Shown here one piece after another: positions 9,066-18,448 of a DNA stretch of 64,000 nucleotides; position 1 is the stretch's first letter, and every line of letters begins with the position of its first letter. A model generated the notes under the pieces. That model made no database searches, was not told the origin of the DNA, and was given only the letters and a program-made list of their open reading frames with translations. A program made the position numbers and the translations under genes. Where the stretch lies: the NCBI GenBank assembly GCA_031272445.1, contig JAISTT010000018.1, forward strand, positions 1 through 64,000, read 5' to 3'. Source of the DNA: Candidatus Endomicrobiellum mastotermitis. Lineage in GTDB: Bacteria; Elusimicrobiota; Endomicrobiia; Endomicrobiales; Endomicrobiaceae.

Positions 9066-10580
9066 ATGCAAAAAAATTCTATTTTGTTCATAATTTTATC
9101 GCTTTTTACGGTTTTAAGTTGGTACTTTCTAATTACTCCGCGCTACAATCAGCAGTTTCCACAACGGGTCGCACAAACTCAAAATGATACTACAGTTTCA
9201 AGTAGTAATCTCATTGAGAGTAAAAATACTGATAAATATATAGAAGAGAATATAAACATTGAAACTGAAAAATATAAAGCGGTTTTAACAAATAAAGGTG
9301 CTGCAATTGTGAGTTGGACTATTAAAGAAAAAAATGGACAAATGGTAAATTTGGTAATCCCAGATCTTGCACCTGTTATGGCGACTTTCCCAGATGAAAT
9401 TTATAAAGTAATTTCAAAATCTAGTAAAAAAGTGGTTTTTGAATATGTTTCTATAGATGGATGGAAAATCACAAAAACATATAATTTTTCAGATCTTTAT
9501 ATGCACAATTTACATATTTCTATTGAGAAAAGTTCTGGAACATCTTTTCCTGAAATAGTTTTTAAATGGGGACCTGGTCTTGGTACTGATGCTAAAGAGA
9601 TAAAGGAAAACACTTTGTTGACAAAAGTTTCAGCTTATACTGCAGCAATTCCAAATAAAATTGAAAAGCTTAAAAATGTGTCTAAGTTTGCTGCTTTATA
9701 CAAGTGGGTGGCTATAGATAACAAATACTTTTTAGCTGCATTTATACCTGCAAAGTTTTCAGATTTTGACAAAATTGTATCATCTAGAGTAGATAAAAAA
9801 CACCCTTATTCTCTTGCTTTTACAGCAATAGTTCCAAAGAGTATAAATAAAAAAGATTATTCCATTAACTTCTATTTGGGACCTAAAAGTTATAAGTATT
9901 TGAAAACTTATGATTTGGGTCTCGAAAAAACTGTAGATTTTGGTTTCTTCGGATTTTTAGGGAAAGTCGCCTTTGCGATTTTAGCATTTTTCCATAAGCT
10001 TACTAACAATTATGGCTGGGCTATTATAATGCTTACTACTGTTATACAAGTTTTAGTTTTGCCGCTGACTTTAAAAAGCTTTAAGTCAGTGGTAGCAATG
10101 AAAAATATTCAACCTATAGTGAAGGATATTCAAACAAAATACAAAGATAGCCCGCAGAGACTTCAAGCTGAAATGCTAAATGTGTACAGGTCGCAAAAGG
10201 TTAATCCCTTAGGTGGATGTCTTCCTATGATTTTGCAACTTCCTATTTTTTGGGCGTTTTTTACAATGCTAAGAAATGTTTATGAATTGAGGAACGAGGG
10301 TTGGATTTTTTGGATAAAAGATCTGTCTGCTGCAGATCATTTTATGTGTATAGGTTCTTTTAACTTTAATCTTCTTCCTTTGATAATGGGTGTAGGAATG
10401 TTTTTTCAACAAAAAATGACGGCTGCAACTACAGATCCTACACAAAGAAAAATGATGTACATAATGCCTATAGTGTTCACTTTTATGTTCTGGTCTTTTC
10501 CGTCAGGTCTTGTTATATATTGGCTTACTAGTAGCGTAATATCGACAATAGAGCAGTATTTTATAATGAAAAAAATGTAA
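9066..10580 (+). CDS. yidC: Membrane protein insertase YidC
   Basis: 504 residues with the Gram-negative layout: an N-terminal membrane anchor (SILFIILSLFTVLSWYFL), a large periplasmic domain (about residues 55-290), then the conserved insertase core. The core reads NNYGWAIIMLTTVIQVLVLP, a cytoplasmic loop with MKNIQPIVKDIQTKYKD, and NPLGGCLPMILQLPIFWAFF. It inserts membrane proteins alone or with SecYEG. The periplasmic domain indicates an organism with an outer membrane. It follows yidD by 29 bases and is probably co-transcribed with it. Confidence 0.97.
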   Translation: MQKNSILFIILSLFTVLSWYFLITPRYNQQFPQRVAQTQNDTTVSSSNLIESKNTDKYIEENINIETEKYKAVLTNKGAAIVSWTIKEKNGQMVNLVIPDLAPVMATFPDEIYKVISKSSKKVVFEYVSIDGWKITKTYNFSDLYMHNLHISIEKSSGTSFPEIVFKWGPGLGTDAKEIKENTLLTKVSAYTAAIPNKIEKLKNVSKFAALYKWVAIDNKYFLAAFIPAKFSDFDKIVSSRVDKKHPYSLAFTAIVPKSINKKDYSINFYLGPKSYKYLKTYDLGLEKTVDFGFFGFLGKVAFAILAFFHKLTNNYGWAIIMLTTVIQVLVLPLTLKSFKSVVAMKNIQPIVKDIQTKYKDSPQRLQAEMLNVYRSQKVNPLGGCLPMILQLPIFWAFFTMLRNVYELRNEGWIFWIKDLSAADHFMCIGSFNFNLLPLIMGVGMFFQQKMTAATTDPTQRKMMYIMPIVFTFMFWSFPSGLVIYWLTSSVISTIEQYFIMKKM

Positions 10581-10676
10581 TTCGTGTGTGATGCGCATTA
10601 AACTCAGAAAAAAAGGTTTTGAATTGCTGTGATGTGAATATAATCTGTTTATATTGATGATAAGAGAGAAAAAGTT

Positions 10677-10859
10677 ATGCTAGAAGTGGAGTTTAAGGCT
10701 AAAACAGTGACTGAGGCTATAAAAAAAGGTTTGTCACAGCTTAGTAGATGTGGCAGGGACCATGTTAAAATAAAAATTGTAAGTGAAGGCTCAAAAGGAC
10801 TTTTTGGACTCAATGGAATAAAACCAGCGATTGTTTTAATGTCAATTGATAATAAGTAG
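10677..10859 (+). CDS. Stand-alone Jag N-terminal domain (SpoIIIJ-associated)
   Basis: 60 residues, VEFKAKTVTEAIKKGLSQLS plus the ending VSEGSKGLFGLNGIKPAIV, match the Jag_N domain, which normally precedes KH and R3H RNA-binding domains in a protein of about 200-250 residues. The position after yidC is the usual place of jag. Bases 10860-11147 hold no KH or R3H coding in any frame that I can see. Either the gene has been cut down to its first domain, or a Jag_N-only protein is retained. The stop is clean and the ribosome site normal (agagaaaa), so I keep it as a gene with doubt. Confidence 0.65.
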   Translation: MLEVEFKAKTVTEAIKKGLSQLSRCGRDHVKIKIVSEGSKGLFGLNGIKPAIVLMSIDNK

Positions 10860-11147
10860 TTTTAAAGATAGAAGTAAAGAAATAATGGGCTGTAAATCGT
10901 TTTTGTCTTTATGATAGATAAATATATATAGTGTGATGTGTTTATGTGTTGGAAATGAATTTGAGCGAGTACATACACATAATATCTGTGATGTTTTATT
11001 CATGTGTCACAAATTTATTCACTAAAGTAATAATTAAGATGTAGATGTAATTGCTGAAAAAGATATAACTTAATATGTTATTTAACATTTAATTTTAATT
11101 GAAATTGAAGAAGAACAATATCTGTTAAATTTGTAAATATAGATAGA

Positions 11148-11234
11148 GGAGAGATGGCCGAGGGGTGTAAGGCGATAGTCTTGAAAACTATTATAGGGGA
11201 AACTCTGTCGAGGGTTCAAATCCCTCTCTCTCCG
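11148..11234 (+). tRNA. tRNA-Ser (anticodon TGA)
   Basis: 87 bases with a class II long variable arm. The acceptor ggagaga pairs with tctctcc, the anticodon stem atagt/actat encloses cttgaaa with TGA at 11182-11184, and the T-arm is gaggg ttcaaat ccctc. CCA is not encoded. It reads UCN serine codons. Confidence 0.95.
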
Positions 11235-12356
11235 TATATATTCTTTTTAAGTCAGTTTGCAAGAGAGAAAAAAAGGAAAGACCTATAAGGCTTTAATTGA
11301 AGGGCGATAGGGCGTCAAAAAAGGAAGAAAAAGTAAGAAAATTTAGTTGTTTAAGTAGAAAAGAGGTGATTTCTAGCTGTTGTGTTATATGTGACTTTTG
11401 AAAGAGAGTTATAAAAAAGAAACTTTATTGAGAGTTTACCTAGTTTAAAAATGTTAGAATAATAATAATAAAGTAAGTTTTTTTACAATCTCTAAGCTTA
11501 AGAGTATAAATCAAAAAGTAGTGTCTTAGTAAATGTTGGCCAGGTTAAATAAGGAGATAGAATAGCTTTTACTCTATCAATTTGCTGGAAATGAATATTA
11601 GAAGATAAAAAAGACATAGGTTATTTATAAGTGTTATAATTCTTTGGATTTGTTTTGTAGAGGACAGGTTTATAAACGCTGATTGTGTTTATTGCTTGAG
11701 AAAATTCGCGTAAATAAAGAGATGTCAGTTTTGTATGCTGGAGAGAAAGCAAGGTTATGTCTTGCTTAAATAGCAATTGCAAACATCTCACCTTGGTGTA
11801 GATATGAGACTACGAAACAAAGATTTTTGTGGAAACAAAGGAATGTAATTGTTGGTGTGTCAAGAGATTATCCTAGTAGCAATGATGAGGTGATGGACTC
11901 TCACGATGCAGCAGTGCTTTTAACTGATATAAAAATTGCAAGTTATTATAAAGTTTTAAGACAGGTATAAGTTTTGTTTATTCGATGTAAGATAGATATT
12001 TATTTTTATGCAATTTTTATTCGTACTATTGTGTATTTTTATGGCATATGGCAAGTCTGAAATGTTTTTTTTGAAAGAATTTATTTAAAGTAGATTTTAC
12101 AGTGGTAAATTGAAATGGAGATAATAATTCTATTTCGTTACCCTTTCAGTTTGTGCCTTAACTCTATTGTTAAAAACTTGTTAGTGTTGTTTTTTACGAT
12201 TCCAGTATTTCTGTAGTCACTTTGATTGAAGTGTAAATGTAATTTTGCGATTCTACTACACACACAACCACACAAAAAGGTGTTCCTTCAAAAAACTAAC
12301 GTGTACACGCAATTTTTTGAGGGGGTATTAATGCTTTCTGTGTATTTATCATCTGA

Positions 12357-12590
12357 TTACCAATTTATTGGTGGGTTTTCAAAGTAATTGTCAATTACTT
12401 TGAAATAAACTCTTGCAAGTTGGGCTACATAATAATATTTGCTCTTATTTCTACCTTCTATTTTCAGTAAGTTAAAATTCGCTTGTGAAACTTTATCAGA
12501 TTTTGGCATGAGAGATATATAAATCCTTTGAATTTAGTATGTAAGAACCTCTCTTATCTTCTTCAATTTCTAAATACTCATCAGATCCAG
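12357..12590 (-). pseudogene. Fragment of a decayed gene, family unknown
   Basis: The minus strand reads DEYLEIEEDKRGSYILNSKD and on to SHAKI-stop. A one-base shift leads into a 50-codon frame (12357-12509) with SDKVSQANFNLLKIEGRNKS and VAQLARVYFKVIDNYFENPP, ending in a proper stop. Further upstream, 12600-12990 gives shorter scraps such as SPDDIIISDPIIFQFLY. The joined text reads like one soluble protein broken by indels. I cannot name it. Confidence 0.4.
12379..12403. repeat. 25-base perfect inverted repeat
   Basis: TCAAAGTAATTG-T-CAATTACTTTGA has 12-base arms that are exact reverse complements around a single central base. It lies inside the decayed minus-strand frame, where it encodes FKVIDNYFE, so the palindrome may be fortuitous. 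A dimeric regulator site is the alternative. Confidence 0.5.
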
Positions 12591-13429
12591 ACTCTCTTCA
12601 GTTAGAAATTTGCTTTCGTACTTCCATCTGCATGTGGAGGTGAAGGCACATACATTGATTTGCGCTGCGCGAGGTCATAAATACAGAAATTAAGCATCAG
12701 TTTTTATAAAGGCACAACAAATATATAAGTTCCTGTACAAAAATTTCAAGTTTTATGTCCTTGTGCAGTGGTTCCTTATTCCCTTGATTTCAAAAAAGCT
12801 TGTTTCTCTGCCTAGCGCACGTATAAATCAGCTCACAAGTTTTTCTAGAAATCCACTGTAAGCCATGAACAAATATTTGATTGAGTTAATATACGTATAG
12901 GAATTGGAATATTATAGGATCTGATATTATAATGTCATCAGGAGACACATTCTTACTTAGTGTTTTTGAAAAACTTGCAACGTTCGCAATGTGTTTTTAT
13001 TATGAGAAAATAAATTGAGCGTTAATTATACTTTTTTACCGAGTTTATGCGATAGAAGAATGCCTTTTTCATTCACTCCAAGGAAAATTTAGATTTTACT
13101 CTTAAGTGACATTTCAGAAACTCCAATAAAAAGCACATCTACCTACACCGTGGAGAAGTACTGTTTTTAATTTAATAAGAGATCTTGTGCAGACAACACA
13201 GGAGTTCAGATTTTATAAAATGCCAGTATTAGAATTTTAGTTAATCAGATTTGAAAATCCATCTATACTATAACTATAACATATAAATGACGTAAAGCAG
13301 CAAAAATAAGTTAATAATTATAATATGGTGACAAATTTCCATAAAAAGATAATTTATGGAGTATTTGTTTATAAAATATCGCTGAAATAACTGTATTTCA
13401 ATTGTAGTTTGTAAATGTGAATATGTAAG

Positions 13430-13458
13430 TTGACAAAACAAAGAGCATTTATTATAAT
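13430..13458 (+). promoter_or_regulatory. Consensus sigma-70 promoter for the rpsP operon
   Basis: TTGACA at 13430-13435 and TATAAT at 13453-13458 with exactly 17 bases between. It lies 64 bases before the rpsP start codon. Both hexamers are perfect, as expected for a strongly expressed ribosomal protein operon. Confidence 0.85.
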
Positions 13459-13522
13459 ACCAGAGTCAAAGTATTAAAATTAAAGATAGGTATAAAAGCT
13501 ATTAGTTTTGTGGAGGTATTTG

Positions 13523-13774
13523 ATGGCTGTGCGATTGCGATTGCAAAGAAATGGTAAACCGAAGAGGCCTTATTATAGGGTCGTGGCTATTGATCAGAGG
13601 AGTAAGAGAGATGGAAAGCCTATTGAGATCCTTGGTCAGTATGATCCTATGTCTGAGGGTAATAAATTTAGTGTAGATGCGGGAAGAATAAGTTATTGGT
13701 TAAATACTGGAGCGAAAGCTTCTGATACGGTAGCTGTATTGATAAAAAAGAATCAAACAAATGAAAATAAGTAA
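13523..13774 (+). CDS. rpsP: 30S ribosomal protein S16
   Basis: 83 residues starting MAVRLRLQRNGKPKRPYYRV with VAIDQRSKRDGKPIEILGQYDP, a textbook S16. The ORF track starts 15 bases too early; the ATG at 13523 has a strong GGAGG six bases upstream and matches the family N-terminus. S16 binds 16S rRNA and is needed for 30S assembly. It leads the run rpsP-khpA-rimM-trmD-rplS-rnhB. Confidence 0.97.
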   Translation: MAVRLRLQRNGKPKRPYYRVVAIDQRSKRDGKPIEILGQYDPMSEGNKFSVDAGRISYWLNTGAKASDTVAVLIKKNQTNENK

Positions 13775-13819
13775 TAAGTAAATAGTTAAATTTGTATATA
13801 ATTACTGAGAGGCTTATTT

Positions 13820-14050
13820 ATGAAAGAACTAGTACTTTTGATTGCTAAGGCTTTGGTTGATAATCCGGATAAAATAGATGTGAGGGAAATTGCTGGTGAG
13901 AAGACTACTGTTGTAGAGTTGAAAGTTGCTGATGGAGATAAAGGGAAAATCATTGGCAAAGAGGGTAGAATTATAAAAGCAATAAGAATTATTGTGAACT
14001 CGGCTTCTGCAAAACTTGATAAGAGAGCAACTGTTGAAGTCGTAGAATAA
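13820..14050 (+). CDS. khpA: KH-domain RNA-binding protein KhpA
   Basis: 76 residues forming one KH domain, with the GxxG-type loop in DGDKGKIIGKEGRIIKAIR at about residues 37-55. KhpA proteins bind RNA, often with a Jag/KhpB partner. In this genome the jag copy seen upstream retains only its N-terminal domain, so the partner may be missing. It lies in its usual position between rpsP and rimM, 45 bases after rpsP. Confidence 0.93.
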   Translation: MKELVLLIAKALVDNPDKIDVREIAGEKTTVVELKVADGDKGKIIGKEGRIIKAIRIIVNSASAKLDKRATVEVVE

Positions 14051-14064
14051 TAATATTAGATAAG

Positions 14065-14382
14065 ATGAAGTCTAAAAAAAATAGTATAAAACGAAAGATA
14101 TCCAACACTAATATTGTAGGATTTGAAGTTTTTGATCAGAAGTGGAGGCGAATTGGAATTCTTTCGGGTGTTATGTTAACTAGTAGTAGTGATGTGTGGA
14201 TTGTAAAGTACTATAATGAAGAGATTTTAATTCCCGCATTAAGAAATATAGTGAGGGAAATAAATGTATTAAGAAAAAAGATTTTTATTGTTTTGCCTAA
14301 AGAATATGAAGATGTTTATGGTTACATAAAATCTGTGGATGATGTTTTTGAGTATAACATGTGCCTTATGTATGAAGATTGA
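14065..14382 (+). CDS. rimM: RimM reduced to its C-terminal PRC-barrel domain
   Basis: RimM is the 16S rRNA processing/30S maturation factor that binds S19. It is normally about 170 residues, with an N-terminal RimM domain and a C-terminal PRC barrel. This 105-residue protein aligns only with the barrel: VGFEVFDQKWRRIGILSGVM, then EEILIPALRNIVREI and KKIFIVLPKEYEDVY. Only 14 bases separate it from khpA, so the N-terminal domain has been cleanly lost rather than frameshifted. It overlaps trmD by 11 bases, and gene order supports the identity. Function in the shortened form is uncertain. Confidence 0.75.
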   Translation: MKSKKNSIKRKISNTNIVGFEVFDQKWRRIGILSGVMLTSSSDVWIVKYYNEEILIPALRNIVREINVLRKKIFIVLPKEYEDVYGYIKSVDDVFEYNMCLMYED

Positions 14383-15082
14383 TATTCTTACTATATTCCC
14401 TAGAATGTTTGTGGGGCCTTTTGCAGAAAGCTTAATAGGTAGAGCATCACAAAAAAAAATTCTCAATATTGACATTATTAATATAAGATCTTTTTCTAAA
14501 GATAAACATAAAAAGGTTGATGATAAACCTTTCGGTGGTGGTGTGGGGATGGTTATGAAACTGGAACCACTGTACTATGCTTTGAGGAGTGTAGGCGGAG
14601 TTAGGAGGAAGAGAAATTCTTATAAAAAAAATAGTATTTATAGAAGGCCGTATATTGTCTATATGTCTCCGCAGGGCAAGACTCTTGATAACGAAATTGT
14701 GAAAAGTTTTACAAAATTTAGACATTTGATTATTATATGTGGTCATTATGAAGGTGTTGATGAACGCGTTATGAATTATGTTGATGAAGAAATATCTATA
14801 GGCGACTATGTTCTTACAGGAGGAGAGATTCCCGCAATGGTTTTGACTGATGCTATTGTAAGAATGCTTCCTGGAGTTGTCAAAGAGAGAGATTCAATAA
14901 AAAATGATTCGTTTTATGATGGATTGTTGGATTATCCACATTATACAAGGCCTGCAGTATTCAGAGGTCAAAAAGTTCCAGAAATTCTTCTATCTGGGAA
15001 TCACAGGAAAATTGATGAGTGGTGCGCGAAAGAAGCATATAAAAGAACTAAAGAGCGTCGCCCTGATTTATTAAAGAAATAA
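14372..15082 (+). CDS. trmD: tRNA (guanine37-N1)-methyltransferase TrmD
   Basis: Methylates G37 next to the anticodon using SAM, preventing frameshifts. It is a knotted SPOUT enzyme with PFGGGVGMVMKLEPL, YMSPQGKTL, IICGHYEGVDERV and the knot region SIGDYVLTGGEIPAMVLTDA. I place the start at 14372 (MKIDILTIFP), as in the family, instead of the track start 33 bases upstream; this makes an 11-base overlap with rimM. At 236 residues the length is normal, apart from a small basic insert around RRKRNSYKKNS. Confidence 0.96.
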   Translation: MKIDILTIFPRMFVGPFAESLIGRASQKKILNIDIINIRSFSKDKHKKVDDKPFGGGVGMVMKLEPLYYALRSVGGVRRKRNSYKKNSIYRRPYIVYMSPQGKTLDNEIVKSFTKFRHLIIICGHYEGVDERVMNYVDEEISIGDYVLTGGEIPAMVLTDAIVRMLPGVVKERDSIKNDSFYDGLLDYPHYTRPAVFRGQKVPEILLSGNHRKIDEWCAKEAYKRTKERRPDLLKK

Positions 15083-15198
15083 GACAGAATGAAATTTTTA
15101 GTTTTGTATTATTGAGGTAAATAAGGAATAGTGCTTTTAATTTACTTTCTTACTCTTATCTTCTTGTTTTAACTTAGAAAAAAAGGAGTGGTGATAAA

Positions 15199-15600
15199 GT
15201 GTTGCTATTGGAGCAGGTACAAACATTTTATAAAAGGGATTTAGGGGTTAGTTTTAAGTCTGGCGATCAGATAAAGGTGTATTTTAAAGTGGTTGAAACT
15301 GGGAATGAGAGAATACAGGTTTTTGAGGGTACAGTCATACGTGTTAGGGGTAGCGGACTTTCTAAGACTTTTATAGTACGAAAAATTTCTTTTGGTGTTG
15401 GAGTTGAACGTATATTTCCTATTCACTCTCCGCGTATCAGTAAAATTGAGATTGTAAAACGTGGGAGAGTACGTAGAGCCAAGCTCTACTATTTAAGGAA
15501 TCTTTCAGGAAAAGCGGCGAGAATATCTGAATATTCTTCAAAAAAGAGTTCTAATAAAAAAACTATTCCTCAAAAAAGTTTTGTAAAAACTACAAATTGA
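15199..15600 (+). CDS. rplS: 50S ribosomal protein L19
   Basis: 133 residues with [40 protein letters not shown] and the ending [20 protein letters not shown] typical of L19, followed by a lysine-rich tail about 20 residues longer than usual. GTG is the start, with aaaggag ten bases upstream. It sits at the 30S-50S interface. It follows trmD by 116 bases, as in many bacteria. Confidence 0.96.
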   Translation: MLLLEQVQTFYKRDLGVSFKSGDQIKVYFKVVETGNERIQVFEGTVIRVRGSGLSKTFIVRKISFGVGVERIFPIHSPRISKIEIVKRGRVRRAKLYYLRNLSGKAARISEYSSKKSSNKKTIPQKSFVKTTN

Positions 15601-15619
15601 TTTTTTTTTCATAAAATAC

Positions 15620-16237
15620 ATGAGTCTGGTTTCTTTTGATAAAAATTTTTATAATAAGGAAGTTGGTTTAATTGCAGGGGTTGATGAGTCAGGACGGGGA
15701 TCTTTAGCAGGTCCGCTAACAGCAGCGGCAGTGATATTACCTAAAAGTTTAATGATTCCTGACTTAAACGATTCCAAGCGATTATCAGAAACAAAAAGGA
15801 AAATTCTTTTTGAACTAATAAAGAAAAAAGCTTTGTTTTATGCCGTTGAAGTTGTAGATAGTAAAACTATTGATAAAGTAAATATTTTACAGGCGACGTT
15901 TCTTGCTATGTGTTGTGCTGTAGTTAAATTGAGAATAAAGCCAGATCTGTGTCTTATAGATGGGAATTACAAAGTGCCGGGTTTACTTTGTGATCAAGAA
16001 GCTATCGTTGGCGGAGATTCAAAAAGCGCAAGTATTGCTGCAGCTTCAATACTTGCTAAGGTTTCCAGAGATGAAATTATGCTTGAATATTCTAAGCTTT
16101 ATCCCATTTATGATTTTGAAAAACATAAGGGATATGGTACCAAAAGGCATATAGAAATTTTGAAGAAATATGGTATATGTCCTATTCACAGGATAACATT
16201 CTCTCCTTTAAGTGATTTTATCTTTCATCCATTCTGA
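15620..16237 (+). CDS. rnhB: Ribonuclease HII
   Basis: 205 residues. The N-terminal catalytic block IAGVDESGRGSLAGPLTAAA supplies the Asp-Glu pair, CLIDGN the third acidic residue, and SASIAAASILAKVSRD the conserved helix with its Asp. It removes RNA, including single ribonucleotides, from DNA-RNA hybrids. A second RNase H (type 1) is encoded near 56.5 kb. It begins 19 bases after rplS and ends the ribosomal run. Confidence 0.95.
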   Translation: MSLVSFDKNFYNKEVGLIAGVDESGRGSLAGPLTAAAVILPKSLMIPDLNDSKRLSETKRKILFELIKKKALFYAVEVVDSKTIDKVNILQATFLAMCCAVVKLRIKPDLCLIDGNYKVPGLLCDQEAIVGGDSKSASIAAASILAKVSRDEIMLEYSKLYPIYDFEKHKGYGTKRHIEILKKYGICPIHRITFSPLSDFIFHPF

Positions 16238-16921
16238 ACTTTGTATTTTGTATTAATTTATATCTGTTGAAAGCTTATATTATTGTAGTTATATATACAA
16301 ATAGGCAGAATAATATTTTTGTGTTTATATTTGAAGAGTAAGAGCAAGGAGATTAATAAAATTTTAACAGGGAAAAGTATATGAAAGGTAATAGTGAACA
16401 ACTTGATAGGGTATTATAGTTTAGGTTGAATAAGTGATAAAGATGTGGAAATATTGAAGATGCAGAAAAGCGCTATACAGAGAAGAGTTTGATATAAATG
16501 TATATAGTTAATGATGTATTTGTGAGCTATGAAGTTGGTTATAGTCTTATGTAATAAGACAGTGTAATGATTGTTGAGATATCACAATGAGTAAATTGTA
16601 GTCAATCAATATTCTTAGATTATTTAATAAGTATGATAAAATATAGTAAGAATGATACGAAAATTGCTAGATATAGTAGTTTATATCCGAGCAAAAATGG
16701 AAAAGTCTTCTTATGTTTAGTAGTCCACAAAAAGCTGTAACTCTTTCAAAATCAAAAAATAGTATTGAAATGCTTGTTTATTCGCTTGTGTGTGTTTGAT
16801 GATGAGGTTAAAATGATAATGATAAACTCTGCGTTTGCTCTATTTGAAAATTTGTATTCTTTTTAAGAAATTTGTTCTATGTATAGAGTGCAATATAATA
16901 TAATGAAAGATTTGAGTTAGA
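16238..16921. other. Gene-free stretch after rnhB
   Basis: About 680 AT-rich bases with stops in every frame. A plus-strand scrap near 16380 (MKGNSEQLD, then DKDVEILKMQKSAIQ after a shift) may be the remains of a gene, but I recognise no family. Nothing else is visible. Confidence 0.5.
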
Positions 16922-16951
16922 TTGACTCTTAGTTAAAATTTTTGTTAGAAT
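16922..16951 (+). promoter_or_regulatory. Possible promoter for the PHP gene
   Basis: TTGACT, 18-base spacer, TAGAAT. The -10 box ends 10 bases before the ATG of the PHP gene, so a transcript from here would be nearly leaderless. Confidence 0.4.
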
Positions 16952-16961
16952 AAAGTGAGTT

Positions 16962-17609
16962 ATGATAGACTTACATACGCATACTTTCTTTTCGGATGGA
17001 GTTTTAAGTCCTTTTGAGCTTGTTTACAGGGCTAAGAGTAATGGTTATAGTGCTATTGCTCTTACAGATCATATTGATTATTCTAATATGGAATTTGTTA
17101 TTTCAAACATAGTTAAGGCTGCAAAAATATTGACTGAGAGTTATGGTATTTTTGTTTTGCCAGGTGCGGAGCTTACTTATATTCCTCCGAAGCTTATAAA
17201 GTGTATGGTAAAAGAGTGTAGGAAACTAGGCGCCAAAGTTGTTGTTGTTCACGGTGAAACTATTGATGAAGTTGTACCATCTGAAACGAATATATATGCT
17301 GTTGAAGCTTATGTAGATATATTGGCTCATCCTGGACACTTATCTGAAAAAGAAGCTGAGATTGCTGCTAAGAATAACGTTAAAATAGAAATTACTACGA
17401 GAAGGGCACATGGAGTTACGAATAGAGAAGTTGCGGAAGTTGCACTTAAGAAAAAAGCTAAACTTATTTTAGATACTGATACGCATAATCCAGAAAATCT
17501 TTTGACAAAAGAACTTATAGCTCACGTTTTGTCAGAGTCTAACTTACCAATTTATTATTATGACGTAATGCAAAAGAATGCGCTTGAAATAGTTAATGGA
17601 TGTTGTTGA
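16962..17609 (+). CDS. PHP-domain metal-dependent phosphoesterase
   Basis: 215 residues. The PHP metal ligands are visible: LHTHTFFSDG (His5, His7), ALTDHIDYSN, VVHGET, DILAHPGHLS and LDTDTHNPENL. The family includes histidinol-phosphatase-like and polymerase-associated phosphoesterases, which hydrolyse phosphoester bonds with two or three metal ions. The substrate is not predictable. It is followed at 42 bases by a TPR protein on the same strand. The function is general, and I give no gene symbol. Confidence 0.85.
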   Translation: MIDLHTHTFFSDGVLSPFELVYRAKSNGYSAIALTDHIDYSNMEFVISNIVKAAKILTESYGIFVLPGAELTYIPPKLIKCMVKECRKLGAKVVVVHGETIDEVVPSETNIYAVEAYVDILAHPGHLSEKEAEIAAKNNVKIEITTRRAHGVTNREVAEVALKKKAKLILDTDTHNPENLLTKELIAHVLSESNLPIYYYDVMQKNALEIVNGCC

Positions 17610-17651
17610 CAAGAGAAGCAAAAAGGACATTATTAATATGAGTTCTATATC

Positions 17652-18305
17652 TTGCAAGAATTCAGTAGTTATAGAGATAAATTTTTTATGGCTGTGTTTA
17701 ACTTAGGAAGTAAAGTAAAAATTTTTATAGTTGTTGCTTTTTTAAATATAGGATTGATTTTTGCTGGGGCATTTATTTATTTTAAGTTTAAAGGGAATAA
17801 TAAAATGTCCTCTAATAAATTGTCAGAAGCTTATACGTCTTTTGCTCGTGGTGATATCAGAAATGGATTTACTATTATAGATGAGGTTATAGCTCGGTTT
17901 CCAAAAACGCTAGCAGTATATCAGGCAAGACTTATAAAGGCGGATATACTTATTGAGATGCATAGATATGAAGAAGCGTTAAGGATTTTGGAAGAAGTCT
18001 TAAATAACGGGAAACCTAAAATTATAAAGCCACTTGCAAGCTCAAGAATTATTTACTTATATGACTCTAAAAAGGATTATTCTAAGGCCATTCTTGCATC
18101 GAGCAGATTTATTAAAAAGTATCCAGATCACTTCCTTACAAAAGATATTTACTTAAATTTAGCAGAGTATTATCTCATTTCTGGTTCTAAAAATGATGCA
18201 ATTAGAGTTTTTAATGAAGTAGCGATTAAGTTTTCTAATACGCGAGAGGCAGAGAAAGCTCGAAATAGACTTAATAATATAAATAAGTTACACCGTAAAG
18301 GTTAA
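17652..18305 (+). CDS. Membrane-anchored tetratricopeptide-repeat protein
   Basis: 217 residues. One N-terminal membrane helix (KIFIVVAFLNIGLIFAGAFIYF, residues about 25-46) is followed by TPR-like helical repeats: EAYTSFARGDIRNGFTIIDE, EALRILEEVLNNG, AILASSRFIKKYP, DAIRVFNEVAIKF. The layout resembles YfgM-type proteins attached to the secretion/envelope machinery, but that is inference. The track uses a TTG start. An ATG at 17638 with a better ribosome site is in another frame, and the internal ATG of MAVFNLGSK (17688) is an alternative, so the start is uncertain. Confidence 0.7.
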   Translation: MQEFSSYRDKFFMAVFNLGSKVKIFIVVAFLNIGLIFAGAFIYFKFKGNNKMSSNKLSEAYTSFARGDIRNGFTIIDEVIARFPKTLAVYQARLIKADILIEMHRYEEALRILEEVLNNGKPKIIKPLASSRIIYLYDSKKDYSKAILASSRFIKKYPDHFLTKDIYLNLAEYYLISGSKNDAIRVFNEVAIKFSNTREAEKARNRLNNINKLHRKG

Positions 18306-18448
18306 TTATATGCTATTAAGAAGGAGGTTATTTCACATTTATCAAATATCAGAGAAGGAGCATGAGAAAAAAGTTGAGGTTATAATTGTTAGTTACTACT
18401 TAGCGTAAAATAGTAAAAAGTTGTATATAATGTTTTGAGGAGATAAAA

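Larger units (their letters stand above)
11235..13429. other. Gene-poor decayed region between tRNA-Ser and rpsP
   Basis: About 2.2 kb without a full gene. On the plus strand a short open frame ending at 11970 reads NVIVGVSRDYPSSNDEV and then AAVLLTDIKIASYYKVL; its family is unknown. From about 12357 to 12960 the minus strand carries fragments of a dead gene (separate entry). The remainder is AT-rich with stops in all frames. No tRNA, insertion-sequence ends or array-like repeats are visible. It looks like accumulated gene corpses. Confidence 0.6.

Noticed and set aside
18306-18448. Glycine riboswitch before gcvH
   Set aside because: The leader is short and AT-rich and lacks the conserved GGAGA/CTG blocks of the aptamer.
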